Below, in pieces: positions 42,119-55,500 of a stretch of 64,000 nucleotides of DNA. The DNA is from Micromussa lordhowensis (taxonomy: Eukaryota; Cnidaria; Anthozoa; Scleractinia; Lobophylliidae), in contig OZ026607.1 in assembly GCA_964020085.1 (NCBI GenBank), positions 1 to 64,000 on the forward strand, given 5' to 3'. Made by a program: the position numbers and the translations under genes. The notes under the pieces were generated by a model, which did not search any database, was not told the origin of the DNA, and worked only from the letters and a program-made list of their open reading frames with translations. Within the stretch, counting starts at the first letter, position 1. Each line of letters begins with the position of its first letter.

Positions 42119-43500
42119 GGAAAAATTTCCATATAACCCCAACATTTATTATGCATGCAGAATGATTAATTATGTACGCGCTCTATTTTTGGAGAAGACA
42201 GTAGGAACCCCCTAATATATACATTGATAATTATTACTTACTGTATGAATAAAAGAGGATTTCATTTCGCGCTGTCTTTTTGCCAACTCTCTTCTTCCCC
42301 TACCTTCATTCTTCTCTCTTTTTCTCCTTTATATTTCCCAGGCTCCTTACGGATTATTTTTCTTTTTTTCCTTTTTCCCCTGCAGGTCTCGAACTTCTTA
42401 CCTTTCGCATACCTCTCGCTTACCAGCTTCTCTTTTACACCACTACACTACGAGGCTCAGTTGAGAATTACCGCTCCAAAAATTATTTATATTTTACTTG
42501 ACTCGTTAACATTCCTAAAAATTTACATTACAATTTACTTATTCATCTGTTTAAAGCATTTTCACGCTGCACGAAAACATGCATTGGATTTTTTAGCCAG
42601 CTGGGTCCATTGTGAGTTTGGTGTCTTCTTCGTTGAGTTCACTTGAAAACTGACCCAAAGAGTAGTATAGGCTCACGGTATCGTTTACGTTAAGGACCTT
42701 TTCACCGCTGTAAGACCATCTTCGCAAGGGTTGGCTACTTCTGAAGTCTACGACGTCTTTGATTGTTTGTCATCTTTCTGTGCCAGTGGAGATGTATTGC
42801 TTCACTTCAGTACCAGCTTCAGCGAAACGAAAGGTGGATACAGTCGTTAATCGAACCTGCCCGCTTTTTATAACATGGGCTCGAGAAAGATGGATATAAC
42901 GAACTTGAGGAAACAAAATACACCGCAGCAAATGAAAGCAGAACAGCTCATGCCGCGGCTTTGCGCAAGTATATCAGGGAGAAAATACGAGAACACACAA
43001 CCGAGGTGAGGAAGTGGCTTATTGCACAGGATTTTCTTTCATGTACAGAATCAAAATACTCGCTGAACTTAACAACATTTTATAGCTAACCGCAAGCCGC
43101 TTTTGCTTAGGCCTAAATCGATATTTTTAAAGTATTTTTACACTGTCGCATAAGACTAAATCGCTATTATTTTAAGCAGGTTTTAGTGTGCTCTTTAATT
43201 TTAAATGGGATGAATGCGCCATAAAAATGAATTTTAAATTTCGTTTTTGCGGAATTTGGCCCTTAAAATCGTTTCTTTTTCGATGTCTTTTTAAACTCGA
43301 TGCGTAAACAAAGAACTGTATGCATAATAAATGTATGGGGTTTTACGGAAATCTTGCCCCGGTAAATAGGTTATTCAGAATTAACAAATCATAACGTACA
43401 TATAAATTTGGGGCGGACAAAATTAACAGATTGAAGATCGGAACGTTGAATTGTAAGGGTTTAGCAGACGAAAAGAAAAGAAAAGACGTCTTCAATTGGC
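42119..43500 (+). pseudogene. 5' part of a LINE inserted in the 207-bp satellite
   Basis: Interrupts the satellite between a GAGCCGCGGT word and its resumption at GGGTCCCCTTGGC. Near the right end, about 43,421-43,500, the + strand reads a stretch including KIGTLNCKGLADEKKRKDV and FNWL, the typical N-terminus of the apurinic-type endonuclease domain of L1/Tx1-like LINE ORF2. The frame then breaks off in satellite. Upstream are a pyrimidine tract ending CCCCTGCAG near 42,385, a 55-codon open stretch ending at about 42,850, and a 44-codon ATG frame at about 42,879. These may be 5' UTR or ORF1 remnants. Keeping the 5' part and losing the 3' part is the reverse of normal LINE truncation. Confidence 0.6.
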
Positions 43501-46500
43501 TTCCGCAAGGGTCCCCTTGGCAAATTTGACATAGCTCGGCTTCACGGGCACTTTGGGAGCCGCGGTTTGCAGCAAAATGTTCTGCTAGGTTGGCACTTCA
43601 AGGAAATCCTAGTTAGGACATGATGGCATTGGCGCCAGGGTGTGTTTTCTGGCCTTCTTTTTGCAGTAGTTTCCCCTGGTCCCAACTTTGCAGAATTTCA
43701 GAAAACGCGCGCTGGGGGTCCCCTTGGCAAATTTGACATAGCTCGGCTTCACGGGCACTTTAAGAGGCGCGGTTTGCAGCAAAATGTTCTGCTAGGTTAG
43801 CACTTCAAGGAAATTCTAGTTAGGACATGATGGCATTCGCGCCAGGGTGTCTCTTGTGGCCTTCTTTTTGCAGGAGTTTCCCCTGGTCCCAACTTTGCAG
43901 AATTACAGAAAACGCGCGATGGGGGTCCCGTTGGCAAATTTGACATAGTTTGGCTTCACGGGCACTTTGGGAGCCGCGATTTGCAGCAAAATGTTGTGCT
44001 AGGTTAGGACTTGAAGGAAATCGTAATTAGGACATAATGGCATTCGCGCCAGGGTGTTTTTTGTGGCCTTCTTTTTGCAGTGGTTTCCCCTGGTCCCAAC
44101 TTTGCAGAATTTCAGAAAACGCGCGCTGGGGGTCCCATTGGCAAATTGGACATAGCTCGGCCTCACGGGCACTTTGGGAGGCGCGGTTTGCAGCAAAATG
44201 TTCTGCTAGGTTTACACTTTAAGGAAATCCTAGTTAGGACATGATGGCATTGGCGCCAGGGTGTTTTTTCTGGCCTTCTTTTTGTAGGAGTTTCCCCTGG
44301 TCCCAACTTTGCAGAATTTCAGAAAACGCGCGCTGGGGGTCCCCTTGGAAAATTTGACATAGCTCGGCTTTACGGGCACTTTGGGAGGCGCGGTTTGCAG
44401 CAAAATGTTTTGCTAGGTTGGGACTTCAAGGAAATGTTAATTAGGACATCATGGAATTCGCGCCAGGGTGTTTTTTGTGGCCTTCTTTTTGCAGGACTTT
44501 CCCCTGGTCCCAACTTTGCAGAATTTCAGAAAACACGCGCTGGGGCTCCCATATGCAAATTGGACATAGCTCGGCTTCACGGGCACTTTGTGAGGCGCGG
44601 TTTGCAGCAAAATGTTCTGCTAGGTTGGGACTTTAAGGAAATGTTAATTAGGACATCATGGCATTCGCGCCAGGGTGTTTTTTGTGGCCTTCTTTTTGCA
44701 GGACTTTCCCCTGGTCCCAACTTTGCAGAATTTCAGAAAACGCGCGCTGGGGCTCCCATTGGCAAATTGGACATAGCTCGGCTTCACGGGCACTTTGGGA
44801 GGCGCGGTTTGCAGCAAAATGTTCTGCTAGGTTGGCACTTCAAGGAAATCCAAGTAAGGACATGATGGCATTGGCGCCAGGGTGTTTTTTCTGGCCTTCT
44901 TTTTGCAGAAGTTTCCCCTGGTCCCAACTTTGCAGAATTTCAGAAAACGCGCGCTGGGGGTCCCCTTGGCAAATTTGACATAGCTCGGCTTCACGGGCAC
45001 TTTAAGAGGTGCGGTTTGCAGCAAAATGTTGTACTAGGTTGGCACTTCAAGGAAATTCTAGTTAGGACATGATGGCATTGTTGCCAGGGTGTTTTTTCTG
45101 GCCTTCTTTTTGCAGTAGTTTCCCCTGGTCCCAACTTTGCAGAATTTCAGAAAACGCGCAATGGGGGTCCCCTTGGCAAATTTGACATAGCTGTGCTTCA
45201 CGGGCACTTTAAGAGGCGCGATTTGCAGCAAAATGTTTTGCTAGGTTGGCACTTCAAGGAAATTGTAGTTACGACATGATGGCATTGGCGCCAGGGTGTT
45301 TTTTCTGGCCTTCTTTTTGCAGTAGGTTCCCCTGGTCCCAACTTTGCAGAATTTCAGAAAACGCACGCTGGGGGTCCCCTTGGCAAATTTGACATACCTC
45401 GGCTTCACGGGCACTTTAAGAGGCGCGGTTTGCAGCAAAGTGTTCTGCTAGGTTGGCACTTTAAGGAAATTCTAATTAGGACATGATGGCATTGGCGCCA
45501 GGGTGTTTTTTCTGGCCTTCTTTTTGCAGTAGTTTTCCCTGGTCCCAACTTTGCAGAATTTCAGAAAACGCGCGCTGGGGGTCCCCTTGGCAAATTTGAT
45601 ATAGCTCGGCTTCACGGGCACTTTAAGAGGCGCGGTTTGCAGCAAAATGTTCTGCTAGGTTGGCACTTCAAGGAAATGCTAGTTAGGAGATGATGGCATT
45701 AGCGCCAGGGTGTTTTTTTGGCCTTCTTTTTGCAGTAGTTTTCCCTGGTCCCAACTTTGCAGAATTTCAGAAAACGCGCGCTGGTGGTACCCTTGGCAAA
45801 TTTGACATAGCTCGGCTTCACGGGCACTTTAAAAGGTGCGGTTTCCAGCAAAATGTTCCGCTAGGTTGGCACTTCAAGGAACTCCTAGTTAGGACATGAT
45901 GGCATATGCGCCAGGGTGTTATTTCTGGCCTTCTTTTTGCAGTAGTTTTCCCTGGTCCCAACTTTGCAGAATTTCAGAAAACGCGCGCTGGGGGTTCCCT
46001 TGGCAAATTTGACATAGCTCGGCTTCACGGACACTTTAAGAGGCGCGGTTTGCAGCAAAATGTTCAACTAGGTTGGCTCTTCAAGGAAATCTTAGTTAGG
46101 ACATGATGGCATTGGCGCCAGGGTGTTTTTTCTGGCCTTCTTTTTGCAGTAGTTTTCCCTGGTCCCAACTTTGCAGAATTTCAGAAAACGCGCGCTGGGG
46201 GTCCCCTTGGCAAATTTGACATAACTCGGCTTCACAAACACTTTAAGAGGCGCGGTTTGCAGCAAAATGTTCTGCTAGGTTGGCACTTCAAGGAAATACT
46301 AGTTAGGACATGATGGCATTGGCGCCAGGGTGTTTTTTCTGGCCTTCTTTTTGCAGTAGTTTTCCCTGGTCCCAACTTTGCAGAATTTCAGAAAACGCGC
46401 GCTGGGGGTCCCCTTGGCAAATTTGACATAGCTCGGCTTCACGGACACTTTAAGAGGCGCGGTTTGCAGCAAAATGTTCTACTAGGTTGGCACTTCAAGG

Positions 46501-49500
46501 AAATCCTAGTTAGGACATGATGGCATTGGCGCCAGGGTGTTTTTTCTGGCCTTCTTTTTGCAGTAGTTTTCCCTAGTCCCAACTTTGCAGAATTTCAGAA
46601 AACGCGCGCTGGGGGTTCCCTTGGCAAATTTGACATAGCTCGGCTTCACGGGCACTTTAAGAGGCGCGGTTTGCAGCAAAATGTTCTGCTAGGTTGGCAC
46701 TTCAAGGAAATCCTAGTTAGCACATGATGGCATTGGCGCAAAGGTGTTTTTTTCTGGCCTTCTTTTTGCAGTAGTTTTCCCTGGTCCCAACTTTGCAGAA
46801 TTTCAGAAAACGCGCGCTGGGGGTCCCCTTGGCAAATTTGACATAGCTCGGCTTTACGGGCACTTTAAGAGGCGCGGTTTGCAGCAAAATGTGCTGCTAG
46901 GTTGGCAGTTCAAGGAAATGCTAGTAAGGACATGATGGCATTGGCGCCAGGGTGTTTTTTCTGGCCTTCTTTTTGCAGTAGTTTTCCCTGGTCCCAACTT
47001 TGCAGAATTTCAGAAAACGCGCGCTGGGGGTCCCCTTGGCAAATTTGACATAGCTCGGCTTCACGGGCACTTTAAGAGGCGCGGTTTGCAGCAAAATGTT
47101 CTGCTAAGTTGGCACTTCAAGAAAACCTTAGTTAGAACATGATGGCATTGGCGCCAGGGTGTTATTTCTGGCCTTCTTTTTGCAGTAGTTTTCCCTGGTC
47201 CCAACTTTGCAGAATTTCAGAAAACGCGCGCTGGGGGTCCCCTTGGCAAATTTGACATAGCTCGGCTTCACGGACACTTTAAGAGGCGCGGTTTGCAGCA
47301 AAATGTTCTACTAGGTTGGCACTTCAAGGAAATTCTAAATAGGACATGATGGCATTGGCGCCAGGGTATTTTTTCTGGCCTTCTTTTTGCAGTAGTTTTC
47401 CCTGGTCCCAACTTTGCAGAATTTCAGAAAACGCGCGCTGGGGGTCCCCTTGGCAAATTTGACATAGCTCGGCTTCACGGGCACTTTAAGAGGCGCGGTT
47501 TGCAGCAAAATGTTTTACTAGGTTGGCACTTCAAGAAAATCCTAGTTAACACATGATGGCATTGGCGCCAGGGTGTTTTTTCTGGCCTTCTTTTTGCAGT
47601 AGTTTTCCCTGGTCCCAACTTTGCAGAATTTCAGAAAACGCGCGCTGGGGGTCCCCTTGGCAAATTTGACATAGCTCGGCTTCACGGGCACTTTAAGAGG
47701 CGCGGTTTGCAGCAAAATGTGCTGCTAGGTTGGCAGTTTAAGGAAATGCTAGTAAGGACATGATGGCATTGGCGCCAGGGAGTTTTTTCTGGCCTTCTTT
47801 TTGCAGTAGTTTTCCCTGGTCCCAACTTTGCAGAATTTCAGAAAACGCGCGCTGGGGGTCCCCTTGGCAAATTTGACATAGCTCGGCTTCACGGACACTT
47901 TAAGAGGCGCGGTTTGCAGCAAAATGTTCTACTAGGTTGGCACTTCAAGGAAATTCTAAATAGGACATGATGGCATTGGCGCCAGGGTATTTTTTCTGGC
48001 CTTCTTTTTGCAGTAGTTTTCCCTGGTCCCAACTTTGCAGAATTTCAGAAAACGCGCGCTGGGGGTCCCCTTGGCAAATTTGACATAGCTCGGCTTCACG
48101 GGCACTTTAAGAGGCGCGGTTTGCAGCAAAATGTTCTGCTAGGTTGGCACTTTAAGGAAATCATAAATAGGACATGATGGCATTGGCGCCAGGGTGTTTT
48201 TTCTGGCCTTCTTTTTGCAGTAGTTTTCCCTGGTTCCAACTTTGCAGAATTTCAGAAAACGCGCGCTGGGGGTCCCCTTGGCAAATTTGACATAGCTCGG
48301 CTTCACGGACACTTTAAGAGGCGCAGTTTGCAGCAAAATGTTCTACTAGGTTGGCACTTCAAGAAAATCCTAGTTAACACATGATGGCATTGGCGCCAGG
48401 GTGTTTTTTCTGGCCTTCTTTTTGCAGTAGTTTTCCCTGGTCCCAACTTTGCAGAATTTCAGAAAACGCGCGCTGGGGGTCCCCTTGGCAAATTTGACAT
48501 AGCTCGGCTTCACGGGCACTTTAAGAGGCGCGGTTTGCAGCAAAATGTGCTGCTAGGTTGGCAGTTCAAGGAAATGCTAGTAAGGACATGATGGCATTGG
48601 CGCCAGGGTGTTTTTTCTGGCCTTCTTTTTGCAGTAGTTTTCCCTGGTCCCAACTTTGCAGAATTTCAGAAAACGCGCGCTGGGGGTCCCCTTGGCAAAT
48701 TTGACATAGCTCGGCTTCACGGGCACTTTAAGAGGCGCGGTTTGCAGCAAAATGTTCTGCTAAGTTGGCACTTCAAGGAAACCTTAGTTAGGACATGATG
48801 GCATTGGCGCCAGGGTGTTATTTCTGGCCTTCTTTTTGCAGTAGTTTTCCCTGGTCCCAACTTTGCAGAATTTCAGAAAACGCGCGCTGGGGGTCCCCTT
48901 GGCAAATTTGACATAGCTCGGCTTCACGGACACTTTAAGAGGCGCAGTTTGCAGCAAAATGTTCTACTAGGTTGGCACTTCAAGAAAATCCTAGTTAACA
49001 CATGATGGCATTGGCGCCAGGGTGTTTTTTCTGGCCTTCTTTTTGCAGTAGTTTTCCCTGGTCCCAACTTTGCAGAATTTCAGAAAACGCGCGCTGGGGG
49101 TCCCCTTGGCAAATTTGACATAGCTCGGCTTCACGGGCACTTTAAGAGGCGCGGTTTGCAGCAAAATGTTCTGCTAGGTTGGCACTTCAAGGAAATTCTA
49201 AATAGGACATGATGGCATTGGCGCCAGGGTATTTTTTCTTGCCTTCTTTTTGCAGTAGTTTTCCCTGGTCCCAACTTTGCAGAATTTCAGAAAACGCGCG
49301 CTGGGGGTCCCCTTGGCAAATTTGACATAGCTCGGCTTCACGGGCACTTTAAGAGGCGAGGTTTGCAGCAAAATGTTGTGCTAGGTTGGCACTTCAAGAA
49401 AATCGTAAATACGACATGATGGCATTGGCGCCAGGGTGTTTTTTCTGGCCTTCTTTTTGCAGTAGTTTTCCCTGGTCCCAACTTTGCAGAATTTCAGAAA

Positions 49501-52500
49501 ACGCGCGCTGGGGGTCCCCTTGGCAAATTTGACATAGCTCGGCTTCACGGACACTTTAAGAGGCGCAGTTTGCAGCAAAATGTTCTACTAGGTTGGCACT
49601 TCAAGAAAATTCTAGTTAACACATGATGGCATTGGCGCCAGGGTGTTTTTTCTGGCCTTCTTTTTGCAGTAGTTTTCCCTGGTCCCAACTTTGCAGAATT
49701 TCAGAAAACGCGCGCTGGGGGTCCCCTTGGCAAATTTGACATAGCTCGGCTTCACGGGCACTTTAAGAGGCGCGGTTTGCAGCAAAATGTTCTGCTAAGT
49801 TGGCACTTCAAGGAAACCTTAGTTAGGACATGATGGCATTGGCGCCAGGGTGTTATTTCTGGCCTTCTTTTTGCAGTAGTTTTCCCTGGTCCCAACTTTG
49901 CAGAATTTCAGAAAACGCGCGCTGGGGGTCCCCTTGGCAAATTTGACATAGCTCGGCTTCACGGACACTTTAAGAGGCGCAGTTTGCAGCAAAATGTTCT
50001 ACTAGGTTGGCACTTCAAGAAAATCTTAGCTAACACATGATGGCATTGGCGCCAGGGTGTTTTTTCTGGCCTTCTTTTTGCAGTAGTTTTCCCTGGTCCC
50101 AACTTTGCAGAATTTCAGAAAACGCGCGCTGGGGGTCCCCTTGGCAAATTTGACATAGCTCGGCTTCACGGGCACTTTAAGAGGCGCGGTTTGCAGCAAA
50201 ATGTTCTGCTAGGTTGGCACTTCAAGGAAATTTTAAATAGGACATGATGGCATTGGCGCCAGGGTATTTTTTCTTGCCTACTTTTTGCAGTAGTTTTCCC
50301 TGGTCCCAACTTTGCAGAATTTCAGAAAACGCGCGCTGGGGGTCCCCTTGGCAAATTTGACATAGCTCGGCTTCACGGGCACTTTAAGAGGCGCGGTTTG
50401 CAGCAAAATGTTGTGCTAGGTTGGCACTTCAAGAAAATCGTAAATAGGACATGATGGCATTGGCGCCAGGGTGTTTTTTCTGGCCTTTTTTTTGCAGTAG
50501 TTTTCCCTGGTCCCAACTTTGCAGAATTTCAGAAAACGCGCGCTGGGGGTCCCCTTGGCAAATTTGACATAGCTCGGCTTCACGGACACTTTAAGAGGCG
50601 CAGTTTGCAGCAAAATGTTCTACTAGGTTGGCACTTCAAGAAAATTCTAGTTAACACATGATGGCATTGGCGCCAGGGTGTTTTTTCTGGCCTTCTTTTT
50701 GCAGTAGTTTTCCCTGGTCCCAACTTTGCAGAATTTCAGAAAACGCGCGCTGGGGGTCCCCTTGGCAAATTTGACATAGCTCGGCTTCACGGGCACTTTA
50801 AGAGGCGCGGTTTGCAGCAAAATGTTCTGCTAGGTTGGCACTTCAAGGAAATTCTAGTTAGGACATGATGGCATATGCGCCAGGGTGTTATTTCTGGCCT
50901 TCTTTTTGCAGTAGTTTTCCCTGGTCCCAACTTTGCAGAATTTCAGAAAACGCGCGCTGGGGGTTCCCTTGGCAAATTTGACATAGCTCGGCTTCACGGA
51001 CACTTTAAGAGGCGCGGTTTGCAGCAAAATGTTCTACTAGGTTGGCACTTCAAGGAAATTGTAAATAGGACATGATGGCATTGGCGCCAGGGTATTTTTT
51101 CTGGCCTTCTTTTTGCAGTAGTTTTCCCTGGTCCCAACTTTGCAGAATTTCAGAAAACGCGCGCTGGGGGTCCCCTTGGCAAATTTGACATAGCTCGGCT
51201 TCACGGGCACTTTAAGAGGCGCGGTTTGCAGCAAAATGTTCTGCTAGGTTGGCACTTCAAGGAAATCCTAAATAAGACATGATGGCATTGGCGACAGGGT
51301 GTTTTTTCTGGCCTTCTTTTTGCAGTAGTTTTCCCTGGTCCCAACTTTGCAGAATTTCAGAAAACGCGCGCTGGGGGTCCCCTTGGCAAATTTGACATAG
51401 CTCGGCTTCACGGACACTTTAAGAGGTGCAGTTTGCAGCAAAATGTTCTACTAGGTTGGCACTTCAAGAAAATCCTAGTTAACACATGATGGCATTGGCG
51501 CCAGGGTGTTTTTTCTGGCCTTCTTTTTGCAGTAGTTTTCCCTGGTCCCAACTTTGCAGAATTTCAGAAAACGCGCGCTGGGGGTCCCCTTGGCAAATTT
51601 GACATAGCTCGGCTTCACGGGCACTTTAAGAGGCGCGGTTTGCAGCAAAATGTTCTGCTAGGTTGGCACTTCAAGGAAATTCTAGTTAAGACATGATGGC
51701 ATATGCGCCAGGGTGTTATTTCTGGCCTTCTTTTTGCAGTAGTTTTCCCTGGTCCCAACTTTGCAGAATTTCAGAAAACGCGCGCTGGGGGTTCCCTTGG
51801 CAAATTTGACATAGCTCGGCTTCAGGGACACTTTAAGAGGCGCGGTTTGCAGCAAAATGTTCTACTAGGTTGGCACTTCAAGGAAATTGTAAATAGGACA
51901 TGATGGCATTGGCGCCAGGGTATTTTTTCTGGCCTTCTTTTTGCAGTAGTTTTCCCTGGTCCCAACTTTGCAGAATTTCAGAAAACGCGCGTTGGGGGTC
52001 CCCTTGGCAAATTTGACATAGCTCGGCTTCACGGGCACTTTAAGAGGCGCGGTTTGCAGCAAAATGTTCTGCTAGGTTGGCACTTCAAGGAAATTTTAAA
52101 TAGGACATGATGGCATTGGCGCCAGGGTGTTTTTTCTGGCCTTCTTTTTGCAGTAGTTTTCCCTGGTCCCAACTTTGCAGAATTTCAGAAAACGCGCGCT
52201 GGGGGTCCCCTTGGCAAATTTGACATAGCTCGGCTTCACGGACACTTTAAGAGGCGCAGTTTGCAGCAAAATGTTCTACTAGGTTGGCACTTCAAGAAAA
52301 TCCTAGTTAACACATGATGGCATTGGCGCCAGGGTGTTTTTTCTGGCCTTCTTTTTGCAGTAGTTTTCCCTGGTCCCAACTTTGCAGAATTTCAGAAAAC
52401 GCGCGCTGGGGGTCCCCTTGGCAAATTTGACATAACTCGGCTTCACGGGCACTTTAAGAGGCGCGGTTTGCAGCAAAATGTTCTGCTAGGTTGGGACTTC

Positions 52501-55500
52501 AAGGAAATACTAGTTAGGACATGATGGCATTGGCGCCAGGGTGTTTTTTCTGGCCTTCTTTTTGCAGTAGTTTTCCCTGGTCCCAACTTTGCAGAATTTC
52601 AGAAAACGCGCGCTGGGGGTTCCCTTGGCAAATTTGACATAACTCGGCTTCACGGGCACTTTAAGAGGCGCGGTTTGCAGCAAAATGTTCTGCTAGGTTG
52701 GCACTTCAAGGAAATACTAGTTAGGACATGATGGCATTGGCGCCAGGGTGTTTTTTCTGGCCTTCTTTTTGCAGTAGTTTTCCCTGGTCCCAACTTTGCA
52801 GAATTTCAGAAAACGCGCGCTGGGGGTTCCCTTGGCAAATTTGACATAGCTCGGCTTCACGGACACTTTAAGAGGCGCGGTTTGCAGCAAAGTGTTCTAC
52901 TAGGTTGGCACTTTAAGGAAATCCTAGTTAGGACATGATGGCATTGGCGCCAGAGTGTTTTTTCTGGCCTTGTTTTTGCAGTAGTTTTCCCTGGTCCCAA
53001 CTTTGCAGAATTTCAGAAAACGCGCGCTGGGGGTCCCCTTGGCAAATTTGACATAGCTCGGCTTCACGGACACTTTAAGAGGCGCGGTTTGCAGCAAAAT
53101 GTTCTACTAGGTTGGCACTTCAAGGAAATCGTAGTTAGGACATGATGGCATTGGCGCCAGGGTGTTTTTTCTGGCCTTCTTTTTGCAGTAGTTTTCCCTA
53201 GTTTCAACTTTGCAGAATTTCAGAAAACGCGCGCTGGGGGTTCCCTTGGCAAATTTGACATAGCTCGGCTTCACGGGCACTTTAAGAGGCGCGGTTTGCA
53301 GCAAAATGTTTTGCTAGGTTGGCACTTCAAGGAAATGCTACTTAGCACATGATGGCATTGGCGCAAGGGTGTTTTTTCTGGCCTTCTTTTTGCAGTAGTT
53401 TTCCCTGGTCCCAACTTTGCAGAATTTCAGAAAACGCGCGCTGGGGGTCCCCTTGGCAAATTTGACATAGCTCGGCTTCACGGGCACTTTAAGAGGCGCG
53501 GTTTGCAGCAAAATGTTCTGCTAGGTTGGCACTTTAAGGAAATTCTAAATAGGACATGATGGCATTGGCGCCAGGGTATTTTTTCTGGCCTTCTTTTTGC
53601 AGTAGTTTTCCCTGGTCCCAACTTTGCAGAATTTCAGAAAACGCGCGCTGGGGGTCCCCTTGGCAAATTTGACATAGCTCGGCTTCACGGGCACTTTAAG
53701 AGGCGCGGTTTGCAGCAAAATGTTCTGCTAGGTTGGCACTTCAAGGAAATCCTAAATAGGACATGATGGCATTGGCGCCAGGGTGTTTTTTCTGGCCTTC
53801 TTTTTGCAGTAGTTTTCCCTGGTCCCAACTTTGCAGAATTTCAGAAAACGCGCGCTGGGGGTCCCCTTGGCAAATTTGACATAGCTCGGCTTCACGGACA
53901 CTTTAAGAGGCGCGGTTTGCAGCAAAATGTTCTACTAGGTTAGCACTTCAAGGAAATCGTAGTTAGGACATGATGGCATTGGCGCCAGGGTGTTTTTTCT
54001 GGCCTTCTTTTTGCAGTAGTTTTCCCTAGTTTCAACTTTGCAGAATTTCAGAAAACGCGCGCTGGGGGTTCCCTTGGCAAATTTGACATAGCTCGGCTTC
54101 ACGGGCACTTTAAGAGGCGCGGTTTGCAGCAAAATGTTTTGCTAGGTTGGCACTTCAAGGAAATCCTACTTAGCACATGATGGCATTGGCGCAAGGGTGT
54201 TTTTTCTGGCCTTCTTTTTGCAGTAGTTTTCCCTGGTCCCAACTTTGCAGAATTTCAGAAAACGCGCGCTGGGGGTCCCCTTGGCAAATTTGACATAGCT
54301 CGGCTTCACGGGCACTTTAAGAGGCGCGGTTTGCAGCAAAATGTTCTGCTAGGTTGGCACTTTAAGGAAATTCTAAATAGGACATGATGGCATTGGCGCC
54401 AGGGTATTTTTTCTGGCCTTCTTTTTGCAGTAGTTTTCCCTGGTCCCAACTTTGCAGAATTTCAGAAAACGCGCGCTGGGGGTCCCCTTGGCAAATTTGA
54501 CATAGCTCGGCTTCACGGGCACTTTAAGAGGCGCGGTTTGCAGCAAAATGTTCTGCTAGGTTGGCACTTCAAAGAAATCCTAAATAGGACATGATGGCAT
54601 TGGCGCCAGGGTGTTTTTTCTGGCCTTCTTTTTGCAGTAGTTTTCCCTGGTCCCAACTTTGCAGAATTTCAGAAAACGCGCGCTGGGGGTCCCCTTGGCA
54701 AATTTGACATAGCTCGGCTTCACGGACACTTTAAGAGGCGCAGTTTGCAGCAAAATGTTCTACTAGGTTGGCACTTCAAGAAAATTCTAGTTAACACATG
54801 ATGGCATTGGCGCCAGGGTGTTTTTTCTGGCCTTCTTTTTGCAGTAGTTTTCCCTGGTCCCAACTTTGCAGAATTTCAGAAAACGCGCGCTGGGGGTCCC
54901 CTTGGCAAATTTGACATAGCTCGGCTTCACGGGCACTTTAAGAGGCGCGGTTTGCAGCAAAATGTTCTGCTAGGTTGGCACTTCAAGGAAATTCTAGTTA
55001 GGACATGATGGCATATGCGCCAGGGTGTTATTTCTGGCCTTCTTTTTGCAGTAGTTTTCCCTGGTCCCAACTTTGCAGAATTTCAGAAAACGCGCGCTGG
55101 GGGTTCCCTTGGCAAATTTGACATAGCTCGGCTTCACGGACACTTTAAGAGGCGCGGTTTGCAGCAAAATGTTCTACTAGGTTGGCACTTCAAGGAAATT
55201 GTAGTTAGGACATGATGGCATTGGCGCCAGAGTGTTTTTTCTGGCCTTCTTTTTGCAGTAGTTTTCCCTGGTCCCAACTTTGCAGAATTTCAGAAAACGC
55301 GCGCTGGGGGTCCCCTTGGCAAATTTGACAAAGCTCGGCTTCACGGGCACTTTAAGAGGCGCGGTTTGCAGCAAAATGTTCTGCTAGGTTGGCACTTCAA
55401 GGAAATACTAGTTAGGACATGATGGCATTGGCGCCAGGGTGTTTTTTCTGGCGTTCTTTTTGCAGTAGTTTTCCCTGGTCCCAACTTTGCAGAATTTCAG

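Noticed and set aside
44395..44865. A 156-codon frame over two 207-bp units as a repeat protein
   Set aside because: It exists only because one stop is mutated in diverged units; neighbouring units stop once per 69 codons.
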